This document shows, in pieces, positions 16,776 through 24,037 of a DNA stretch of 64,000 nucleotides. The stretch's first letter is position 1; each line of letters begins with the position of its first letter. The stretch spans positions 558,001 through 622,000 of the forward strand of contig OY762962.1 of the NCBI GenBank assembly GCA_963667195.1, written 5' to 3'. Below the pieces are notes generated by a model. The model was not told the origin of the DNA. It saw only the letters and a list, made by a program, of their open reading frames with translations, and searched no databases. The DNA comes from UBA7703 sp963667195 (GTDB taxonomy: Bacteria; Bacillota; Clostridia; Christensenellales; CAG-138). The position numbers and the translations under genes are program-made.

Positions 16776-16784
16776 TTACACCAG
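16765..16784. repeat. 10-bp tandem direct repeat across the msmK stop codon
   Basis: TTTACACCAG occurs twice in tandem (16765-16774 and 16775-16784). On the coding strand this is CTGGTGTAAA repeated, and the first copy supplies the msmK stop codon TAA. It looks like a slippage or deletion scar. Confidence 0.85.
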
Positions 16785-17894
16785 ATTATTCTTCGTCTCC
16801 GTGTCGAAAAGATGGATTTTGTTGCGGGAGACCGCGAGTTCCAGCGGAATCTGTGCGGCGTTGGTCTGCGTCAGCCTTCCGCTCTCCGACTCCGGAATGC
16901 GAATGATGAAGTTCTCCTCACCTGCGCGCATATGCAGCAGCACCTCGTTGCCCAGCATCTCCGAAACGTCGAGATCGGCTTGGATGCGATAGGCATCTCC
17001 ATCCGCGGCAAGGCACACATCCTCCGGACGGACACCGGCGGTCACCTCGCAGGACTGGATGCCGTTTTGCAGGAGCCGACTCTGTGTTTCCTGCGGCAAC
17101 GGCAGGCGAACGCCGAGCAGCGTCAGGAAATATTCGTCGTTGACCCGCTCCAACCGGCAGCGCTCAAAGAAGTTCATCTGCGGACTGCCCATGAACCCCG
17201 CCGTAAAGAGATTCGCCGGGTGGTGGTAGATCTCGCGCGGGGAACCGATCTGCTGGATCACGCCCTCGTTCATCACGACGATCTTGCTCGCCATCGTCAT
17301 GGCCTCCACCTGATCGTGGGTCACGTAGATGAAGGTCGTTCCCAGCGAGTGATAGAGCTTGATGATCTCCGCGCGCATCTGGTTGCGGAGCTTCGCGTCA
17401 AGGTTGCTCAGCGGCTCGTCGAGCAAAAACACCTTCGGCTGGCGCACGATGGCGCGGCCCAGCGCGACGCGCTGGCGCTGACCACCGGAGAGCGCGCGGG
17501 GCTTCCGCTTGAGATACTGTGAAATTCCGAGTGTTTCCGCGACCTCCTCCACCCGCTTTTTGATGATGTCCTTCGGCACATGGCGAATCTGCAGGCTCAA
17601 AGCGATATTATCAAAAACCGTCATGTGCGGATAGAGCGCGTAGTTTTGGAAGACCATTGCGATGTCGCGGTTCTTCGGCTCCACGTCGTTGACGAGCTTG
17701 CCGTCGATATAGATCTCTCCGCCCGTGATCTCCTCCAGCCCCGCGATCATGCGAAGCGTCGTCGATTTTCCGCAGCCGGACGGACCAACCAGCACGACAA
17801 ACTCGTGCTCGCCCGTCTCCAGCGAAAAATCGCGCACGGCGAAGTTGCCCTTTTCATATTCCTTATAAACGTTTGTTAGCTTAACGCCAGACAT
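16776..17894 (-). CDS. msmK: Carbohydrate ABC importer ATPase (MsmK/MalK/UgpC type)
   Basis: This 372-residue protein has an ABC domain with Walker A GPSGCGKST, Q-loop FQNYALYPHM, signature LSGGQRQRV, Walker B VFLLDEPLSNLD and H-loop VTHDQ. A C-terminal TOBE regulatory domain (about 240-365, with AGVRPEDVCL) follows. It energises oligosaccharide importers of the CUT1 class. ATG 17892-17894 has AGGAGGAG upstream. It is the last intact gene of the alpha-glucan operon. It is also the only CUT1-type ATPase in the window, while three CUT1 permease pairs are present, so it may be shared. Confidence 0.93.
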   Translation of the reverse strand: MSGVKLTNVYKEYEKGNFAVRDFSLETGEHEFVVLVGPSGCGKSTTLRMIAGLEEITGGEIYIDGKLVNDVEPKNRDIAMVFQNYALYPHMTVFDNIALSLQIRHVPKDIIKKRVEEVAETLGISQYLKRKPRALSGGQRQRVALGRAIVRQPKVFLLDEPLSNLDAKLRNQMRAEIIKLYHSLGTTFIYVTHDQVEAMTMASKIVVMNEGVIQQIGSPREIYHHPANLFTAGFMGSPQMNFFERCRLERVNDEYFLTLLGVRLPLPQETQSRLLQNGIQSCEVTAGVRPEDVCLAADGDAYRIQADLDVSEMLGNEVLLHMRAGEENFIIRIPESESGRLTQTNAAQIPLELAVSRNKIHLFDTETKNNLV

Positions 17895-17917
17895 GACACT
17901 CTCCTCCTACCGTCTCT

Positions 17918-18796
17918 TCAACCTTTGACCGCGCCGCTGGACAAACCGGAGATGAAATACCGCTGCAAGAGCACGTAGATCAGGATCACCGGAATCATCG
18001 CAAGGCAGGTCATGGCGAACACGTATCCCCAGTCGGTGCGGTTATGCGCCTGAAAGAACTGCGTAATCGCAACCGGAAGCGTCCTGAGCTCGTCCTTTTT
18101 GAGTATGGTTTGCGACCAGCCAACCTCTTCAAAGGCAAACAGGAAGTTGAACACGCTGACCGCCGCGATCGAGGGAGACGCCATGCGCAGCATCACCCGG
18201 CGATAGATCGTAAACACTGTTCCGCCGTCCATATAGATCGCCTCGTCCAGCTCGCGCGGGATGTTGTCGATGAATCCCTTAATGAGGAACGTCGAAAACG
18301 GAGTCACCCACGCGGTGTAGAAGAGGATCACACCCCAGAGGTTGTTGACGAGTTTAAACGTGACCGCGAGCTCAAACTGCGGCACCAGCATCGCAAGCCC
18401 GGGAATCAGCATGGTCGTGATGATGATGCTGTAGAGTAGGTTTCTGCCCGGAAAGCGGAAGCGGGAGATGCAGTAGGCAAGCATCGACGACAGCGCCGCT
18501 GAAAATATCGTAGTCGCGGTTGCAACGAGCAGCGTGTTGCCGACATAGGTAAAGAAGTATTTCTGATGCAGCACGTAGTCGTAGTTGCTCAGCGTTGCTT
18601 CGTCCGCAGTGGGAATCAGGCGAATCGGGTACGAAAACGCGATGTCGTTCGGCTTGAGCGAGGAGGACACCATGTAGACCATCGGGATCACCATGATCAA
18701 CAAGCCCGCGCAAAGCAGGATGTAGCGCATGCTCATCGAGAGCGGCACGCGCCGTTTATTTCGATGAAATGTTTGATTACTCTGTTGTTGAGTCAT
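17918..18796 (-). CDS. Carbohydrate ABC permease, MalG/UgpE type
   Basis: This 292-residue protein has six predicted membrane segments and the EAA loop ELDEAIYMDGGTVFTIYRRV that docks the ATPase. It starts with ATGA overlapping the stop of the MalF-type gene (18793-18796), so the two are translationally coupled. The N-terminal cytoplasmic tail is short and polar. It forms the second half of the importer channel for the SBP encoded at 19810-21126. Context suggests maltodextrin or related alpha-glucosides. Confidence 0.92.
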   Translation of the reverse strand: MTQQQSNQTFHRNKRRVPLSMSMRYILLCAGLLIMVIPMVYMVSSSLKPNDIAFSYPIRLIPTADEATLSNYDYVLHQKYFFTYVGNTLLVATATTIFSAALSSMLAYCISRFRFPGRNLLYSIIITTMLIPGLAMLVPQFELAVTFKLVNNLWGVILFYTAWVTPFSTFLIKGFIDNIPRELDEAIYMDGGTVFTIYRRVMLRMASPSIAAVSVFNFLFAFEEVGWSQTILKKDELRTLPVAITQFFQAHNRTDWGYVFAMTCLAMIPVILIYVLLQRYFISGLSSGAVKG

Positions 18797-19716
18797 GATC
18801 TCTTCTCCTCCTTCTGCGGCGAAAACACCTTAAACAGCAGCACCGCTAGCACGGAGATGATCGCGGTCACCAGGAACGAGAGCGCGGCCGCATACCCCAT
18901 CTTGCCGGAAACGCTGAAGGTCTGATAATACAGCCATGTCAGGACGACCTCGGTCTGATGCGCGGGGTTGCCGCCCGTCATGACCATGATCGGCGTATAG
19001 GTGTTGAACGCGCCTATGATCAGCATCACCAGGGAGAACAGGATCGTGCCTTTGATGTTCGGCAGTGTGATGCGGAAGAACTGCTGTCTGCGGTTGAGTC
19101 CGTCGATGGACGCGGCCTCGTAATACTCCGCCGGAATGGCCTGCAGCGCGGCAAGGAAGATCACCATGTTCCAGCCGATGCCCTTCCAGATGCCGAGAAG
19201 GCTCGTCGCGGTCAGCGCGGGCCAGCGGGTACTCAGCCAGCCGATGGGATCGTTTGTGATGTGCAGCACATCCATCAGGAAATAGTTGAGAAGCCCCTGA
19301 TTGCTGAAGATGTTTCGAAACAGGAGCGCCACCACCACCCAGGACGTGATGACCGGCAGATAGTAAAAGAGCCGGAATCCCACGGAGAACCTGCGGATGC
19401 CGTTGATCAATAGCGCTACTATAAGGCCGATGATCATCTGCAGCGGCACCGTTAGCAGCATATAGTAAAACGTATTTGCGATCGCGATGCCCGCCTGCTT
19501 GTCGGAAAACACCGCGGCATAATTTTCGAATCCAACAAACTGGGAGACTTGCTGGTAGCCGATCTTCCAGTCGAAGAAGCTCATCACGAACATCTTGATG
19601 ATCGGATAGAACGTAAACAAGCCGATGACCGCGAGCCCCGGAAAGAGCAGCGCGAGCAATCGGATGTTGTCTTTTTTATGAAAGAATGATTTTTTACGCG
19701 TGTTGCGGACCGACAT
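18793..19716 (-). CDS. Carbohydrate ABC permease, MalF/UgpA type
   Basis: This 307-residue protein has six membrane segments and the EAA motif EYYEAASIDGLNRRQQFFRI. It lacks the large periplasmic loop of E. coli MalF, as is usual in Firmicutes. A four-base overlap couples it to the MalG-type gene. It starts at the ATG at 19714-19716 after a CGGAGGA site and is separated from the upstream SBP gene by a hairpin. It works with the neighbouring SBP and, by inference, MsmK. Confidence 0.92.
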   Translation of the reverse strand: MSVRNTRKKSFFHKKDNIRLLALLFPGLAVIGLFTFYPIIKMFVMSFFDWKIGYQQVSQFVGFENYAAVFSDKQAGIAIANTFYYMLLTVPLQMIIGLIVALLINGIRRFSVGFRLFYYLPVITSWVVVALLFRNIFSNQGLLNYFLMDVLHITNDPIGWLSTRWPALTATSLLGIWKGIGWNMVIFLAALQAIPAEYYEAASIDGLNRRQQFFRITLPNIKGTILFSLVMLIIGAFNTYTPIMVMTGGNPAHQTEVVLTWLYYQTFSVSGKMGYAAALSFLVTAIISVLAVLLFKVFSPQKEEKRS

Positions 19717-19765
19717 GATCGTCCTCCGGTTTCAATTACAGGAAATGCATGGATCAGCGGGTCAG

Positions 19766-19799
19766 CGGGAAGGATTGCGAGGAAGCGCAATCCTTCCCG
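19766..19799 (-). terminator. Intra-operon hairpin after the SBP gene
   Basis: A perfect 14-bp stem (19766-19779 and 19786-19799) with a six-base loop starts 11 bases after the SBP stop. There is no T-run, so it probably protects the upstream mRNA or partly attenuates, raising the SBP-to-permease ratio. Confidence 0.65.
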
Positions 19800-19809
19800 A
19801 TTCACATCA

Positions 19810-21126
19810 TCAGCCTGCGAGCAGTGCGTTGATTTCGGTTGCGGCTTCGTCCATCGCGGTCTGAACCGGTTTCACGCCGGTGATCGCTTCGGAGACCTTG
19901 GTCGCTACGATGCCTTCAATTTCACTCCACTGCGGAATGACCGGGCGGGATTTCGCCGTTTGCAGCGCTTCCACATACACGGGCAGCAACGGCATTGCGG
20001 CGAGCGCGTCCGCGTTCTGCAGCGCGGCGAGGTTCACGGGCATCTGGCCCACCTTCGCCATGGCAACCTGAGATTCTTCGCTGTCCATGAACTGGATGAA
20101 CTTCCAGGCTGCTTCCTTCTCGGCATCCGTGGAGGAGGTGAACATCATGAAGTCTTCACCACCGAGGACGCTGGTCGAGCTGGCCGTGCCCTTGGGCAGC
20201 GGAATCGCACCGTATTCGATCTTCGCGCTGTTGAGCGCGCTGCCACGCCACGGGCCATCCACTTCCATCGCATACGTGCCGGCAGCCCAGCCGTCGGTGT
20301 CGCCGATTGCACCCGGGTCCATCGTGGGGCCGGTCAGTGCCTTTGCGGCATAGAGGTCTGCGAGCTTCTGGATGGTTGCAACAGCTGCTTCGCCGTTGAT
20401 ATAGCCGGTTGCGGTCGTGTTATCGGGAGAGAGCACATCGCCGCCGTTGCTCCAGATATACGGGCCAACGTTCCACCAGCCGGTCCATGCTTCCACGAAG
20501 CCGAACTTGCCGTCTCCGCTGAGTTTGCTTGCGGCTGCCCACATCTCGTCCTGCGTGGTCGGAACCGCGACGCCCGCGGCATCCAGCAGGGTCTTGTTGT
20601 AATAGAGAATCTTGGTGTTGGTGTTGGCGGCGAGGCCGTAGTTGCCGCCGTTCATGCTCGTCGTGCTGTTGGCAGAGGGCAGAACGCTAGCAGCCATGTC
20701 CGCATAGCCGGGCAACGTGCTCATATCGACCAATACGTTCAGCGCGCCAAACTGGGGAACAAACGCGATATCGCCGCGGAGCACGTCGGGCAGCGTGCCC
20801 GTCGTGGCGCCGGCAACGACGCCGTCATGCAACGCAGACCACTCCATGTACACCGGTTCTACGGTGATCCCGGGGTTGGCTGCTTCAAACTTTGCGATCA
20901 GCTCATCCAGAACGGCAATCTGACCGTCGGATTCGCTGTAGTTGTGCCAGAATTCAATCGTGACAGGTGCCGCCGTTGGAGCAGGCGCTTCCGTCGGTGC
21001 GGTTGTGGGGGCTTCCGTTGCCGCTGCGGCAGGTGCTTCGGGCGCCTTTGCGCAGGCAAAAGAGGTCAGCATCATCATTGCTGTTATCAGGACGACCAGA
21101 ATCTGAAATCCAACATGTCGTTTCAT
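19810..21126 (-). CDS. Oligosaccharide ABC importer substrate-binding lipoprotein (MalE-like)
   Basis: This 438-residue protein has a signal peptide and lipobox SFAC (Cys25), then an Ala/Thr/Pro linker. The mature part is an extracellular solute-binding family 1 fold (VTIEFWHNYSESDGQ, GLAANTNTKILYYNK, YAMEVDGPWRGSAL). The ATG at 21124-21126 overlaps the GH13 stop by four bases and is preceded by AAGGAGGAAACCGT. Its place in a GH13/GH65 operon points to maltodextrins or another alpha-glucan oligosaccharide, which remains inference. Confidence 0.92.
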   Translation of the reverse strand: MKRHVGFQILVVLITAMMMLTSFACAKAPEAPAAAATEAPTTAPTEAPAPTAAPVTIEFWHNYSESDGQIAVLDELIAKFEAANPGITVEPVYMEWSALHDGVVAGATTGTLPDVLRGDIAFVPQFGALNVLVDMSTLPGYADMAASVLPSANSTTSMNGGNYGLAANTNTKILYYNKTLLDAAGVAVPTTQDEMWAAASKLSGDGKFGFVEAWTGWWNVGPYIWSNGGDVLSPDNTTATGYINGEAAVATIQKLADLYAAKALTGPTMDPGAIGDTDGWAAGTYAMEVDGPWRGSALNSAKIEYGAIPLPKGTASSTSVLGGEDFMMFTSSTDAEKEAAWKFIQFMDSEESQVAMAKVGQMPVNLAALQNADALAAMPLLPVYVEALQTAKSRPVIPQWSEIEGIVATKVSEAITGVKPVQTAMDEAATEINALLAG

Positions 21127-22892
21127 ACGGTTTCCTCCTTGATTTTAAGTATCTCAGCGCCGTACGCCGGCAGCACAACGCTGAAACTGGAACGATAGCG
21201 CATTCTGTCCTGACGATAGAAGCGATCGTTATCATCGATGGGATGGAGCGGAATCTCGTCTCCGCTCAAAAGGGAGTGTGCAATGCTTTGTGCGCATTCC
21301 AGCGCGGGAATCGTAAGATTCTGCGATTCGGCGGAGCGGTTGAGGAGCACATAGATCGTCTCCGCGCCAAGCCGCCGCGAGAACGCATAGGTATCCTCCG
21401 AAACGTGTACGGTATGAACGTCGCCAAGGCGGAGCGCCTCTTCCCGCGCACGCAGGGCGGTGATATTCCGGTAAAACGAAAGCAGCGCTTCGTTTTGATT
21501 GTTCCAATCCATGGCCTTGCGGCAGTCGGGATCATTTTCGCCCGTCATGCCGATCTCGTCTCCGTAATAGATCGCGGGCATGCCCGGATACGTCATTTGA
21601 AACAACGCGGCGAGCTTGAGCTTTCGCGTATCTGAGCCGCAGAGCGTCAGGAAACGCTCCGTGTCGTGGCTGCCGATGAGGTTATAGAGCACCTGCTGGG
21701 CGCTCGCAGGATAGAGCCGCTGGAGCCGCTGCAATTGGGAATCAAACTTTTGCGCGGAATCGTTCCTCGCAAAAAAGCCAATCAAGGCATTTCGGAAGAG
21801 GTAGTTCATCACGGAGTCCATCTGGTCGCCGCGGAGCATGTCTCCGCCGTCCTTCCAGGTTTCGGCGATCAGGATCGCGTCGGATTTGATCGAGCGAATC
21901 GCGCGGCGAAACTCCTGCCAGAACGTGAAATCGACCTCGTCCGCAACGTCCAGCCGCCAACCGTCGATATCCGCCTCGCGCATCCAATAGGTGCCAACTT
22001 CGAGAAAATACGCGCGCACATCGGGGTTACTCATGCGCATCTTGGGCATCCATTTGTAGTAACCCACGCATTCATAGTTCGGCGGGTCGGTCTGCACGGG
22101 ATAGGATTGAGTGATAAACCAATCGCGATACTTTGATTGCTCGCCGTTTTCGAGTAAATCCTGAAACGGCGCAAAGCGGTAGCCGCAGTGGTTGAACACG
22201 CCGTCCAGCAGCACGCGGATATTGCGCGCGTGGCACGCACGGGTCAGTTCGCGCAGGTCTTCCATCGTGCCAAACGCGGGATCGATCTGAAAATAATCCT
22301 CGGTGTCATACTTGTGGTTGGAAGGAGACTTAAACACCGGGTTGAGATAGAGCACGCCGACATGCAGGCTCGCAAGATAATCAAGCTTTTGGATGATGCC
22401 GCGGAGATCGCCGCCCATGAAGTTCTCGCGCGAGGGGTTGCTGCCCCAGGGTTCCGCATCAGCGGGCGTCAGCGCGGGGTTGCCGTTAGCAAATCGCTCC
22501 GGAAACACCTGATACGCGATTGCGCCCTTTGCCCAGTCCGGCATGGCGAAGATATCGCACTCGTTGGTGCCTAGATACTCAAAGCACGGTTCCGGCACGG
22601 TGTCCGTAACCCCGTCCGGGCCTGCGAACACGGCGTTGTCGCTCGAAACGATGTAGTAGCGCAGGTATTTCGTCGCTTCCTGCGTCTCGATTTCGCAAAG
22701 GAAGCTGTCCAGTTCGCCGTCTCCGCCGAGGAAGTCAAACGCTTTGTTGAACCGAACCGACTCATTGAACCGATTCCAATAAACGAGTGTCCAGTCCTTG
22801 TTCCAGCCGCTTTGGCATTCAAAGCGAATGGACAGCCTGTTTCTCGATACCGGGATCACATATTCTCTTGTCGGTCGGTGGAGTATCAGCAT
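21123..22892 (-). CDS. GH13 cyclomaltodextrinase/neopullulanase-like alpha-glucosidase
   Basis: This 589-residue protein has an N-terminal beta domain (about 1-115, CBM34-like) followed by a GH13 catalytic barrel. Conserved regions are visible: DGVFNHCG, GWRLDVADEV with nucleophile Asp315, IAETW with acid/base Glu344, and IGSHDTER with Asp410. There is no signal peptide, so it acts in the cytoplasm on imported dextrins, cyclodextrins or branched oligosaccharides. ATG 22890-22892 follows AAAGGGG. Its 3' end overlaps the SBP start, tying hydrolysis and import together. Confidence 0.92.
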   Translation of the reverse strand: MLILHRPTREYVIPVSRNRLSIRFECQSGWNKDWTLVYWNRFNESVRFNKAFDFLGGDGELDSFLCEIETQEATKYLRYYIVSSDNAVFAGPDGVTDTVPEPCFEYLGTNECDIFAMPDWAKGAIAYQVFPERFANGNPALTPADAEPWGSNPSRENFMGGDLRGIIQKLDYLASLHVGVLYLNPVFKSPSNHKYDTEDYFQIDPAFGTMEDLRELTRACHARNIRVLLDGVFNHCGYRFAPFQDLLENGEQSKYRDWFITQSYPVQTDPPNYECVGYYKWMPKMRMSNPDVRAYFLEVGTYWMREADIDGWRLDVADEVDFTFWQEFRRAIRSIKSDAILIAETWKDGGDMLRGDQMDSVMNYLFRNALIGFFARNDSAQKFDSQLQRLQRLYPASAQQVLYNLIGSHDTERFLTLCGSDTRKLKLAALFQMTYPGMPAIYYGDEIGMTGENDPDCRKAMDWNNQNEALLSFYRNITALRAREEALRLGDVHTVHVSEDTYAFSRRLGAETIYVLLNRSAESQNLTIPALECAQSIAHSLLSGDEIPLHPIDDNDRFYRQDRMRYRSSFSVVLPAYGAEILKIKEETV

Positions 22893-22929
22893 GTTGGGTT
22901 CCCCTTTGATGTCATATCATGCGCGATTT

Positions 22930-23943
22930 TTACACGCGTTTTGTGGATTCTCTCGCTTGAATTTCCGTCGCTATCAGCGTCTGCTGCTGGCGCGACAACG
23001 GGTTCTCGATCATCTTAAACAGCATCTGCGCGGTCTGCACGCCGAGTTCGTAAACGTCTACGTCAACCGTGGTCAGCGGCGGGTCCGCCAGATCGGCGAT
23101 CGGGAAATTATCAAAACTCACGATGCCGACGTCCTTCGGCACGGAGAGCCCAGCCGTCTGAATCGCCTTGAGGATGCCGAGGCTGAGGATATTATCCGTG
23201 CAGATGACGGCGTCCGGGCGATCTTCCCGCGCGAGCAGCCGGCTCATCATGGCGAGTCCGTCTGCCTTCGTGTTGCCGCCCTCCGCCGCGAACTCCTCCC
23301 GAAACGCCAAGCCGTTGCGCTCGAGCCCATCGAGATAGCCGCGATAGCGGTTCTTGTTGAAGAGTTCCTTCCGGCTGCCGCTGATGAACGCGATCTTGCG
23401 GTATCCCTGGCGTACCAGGTGCTCGACCGCCTGCTGTCCGCCCTGGCGGTTGTTGACGTCCACCCAGTTCAGCGGATCGGGACAGTCCGGCTCGCCAAAC
23501 ACGACAAACGGGAAGTGGTGCTTGTTGAGCTCCTTGATGTTCTTCTCGGTCGCGAGCGAGGACGGCAGAATGATGCCCTGCGTCCGCTTGCCGTTGATCA
23601 GCCACGTGAGGATGCTTTCCTTCTTGATGAAGGTTTGCATATTGGCGATGATCAGGCACAGGTCTTTTTGATACACGACCTTCTCGATGCCGTGCATGAC
23701 CTCGTAAAAGAAGGGGTTGTTGAAGGATTTCACGTCGTCCGCATTGATCGCGAGCGTGACCGTGAACGCCCGTTGGTTGGAAAGCGCCCGCGCCATACTG
23801 TTTGGCACATAGTCGAGCTCTTTCATGATCTTGAGCACTTTTTCGCGCGTCTCCGCGGAAATCGCCGGGTTTTCATTGATGATGCGCGACACGGTCGAGG
23901 TGGACACGCCCGCCGCAATCGCCACGTCCTTGATACTTGCCAA
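22930..23943 (-). CDS. LacI-family repressor of the alpha-glucan cluster
   Basis: This is a 337-residue LacI/GalR regulator. The N-terminal helix-turn-helix reads MASIKDVAIAAGVSTSTVSR and the hinge helix YVPNSMARAL. A periplasmic-binding-protein-like effector domain occupies about 60-330. I chose the TTG at 23941-23943: it gives the classic MASIKDVA start and lies nine bases after AAGGAAG. A TTG six bases upstream is possible but too close to the ribosome site. An operator-like palindrome overlaps its own promoter, and similar ones precede the GH65 gene, so it probably autoregulates and controls both units. Confidence 0.93.
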   Translation of the reverse strand: MASIKDVAIAAGVSTSTVSRIINENPAISAETREKVLKIMKELDYVPNSMARALSNQRAFTVTLAINADDVKSFNNPFFYEVMHGIEKVVYQKDLCLIIANMQTFIKKESILTWLINGKRTQGIILPSSLATEKNIKELNKHHFPFVVFGEPDCPDPLNWVDVNNRQGGQQAVEHLVRQGYRKIAFISGSRKELFNKNRYRGYLDGLERNGLAFREEFAAEGGNTKADGLAMMSRLLAREDRPDAVICTDNILSLGILKAIQTAGLSVPKDVGIVSFDNFPIADLADPPLTTVDVDVYELGVQTAQMLFKMIENPLSRQQQTLIATEIQARESTKRV

Positions 23944-23984
23944 AACCAATCACTTCCTTGCCTGATTTCCGGAATGCAACAATA

Positions 23985-24000
23985 CTGGTACCGGTTGCAT
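23985..24000 (-). promoter_or_regulatory. LacI-type operator before the lacI-GH13-ABC unit
   Basis: On the minus strand this reads ATGCAACCGGTACCAG, a left half identical to the LacI-type consensus ATGCAACC|GGTTGCAT and a weaker right half. A further inverted half (GTTGCATTC) lies just beyond. It sits at the predicted transcription start of the promoter at 24003-24031. Confidence 0.65.
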
Positions 24001-24002
24001 TC

Positions 24003-24031
24003 ATTATGTGATTTTGGCTTTCCCCTGTCAA
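24003..24031 (-). promoter_or_regulatory. Promoter of the lacI-GH13-ABC unit
   Basis: On the minus strand TTGACA (24026-24031) and CATAAT (24003-24008) are 17 bases apart. It lies between the GH65 fusion stop and lacI, with an operator immediately downstream. Confidence 0.8.
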
Positions 24032-24037
24032 ATCATT

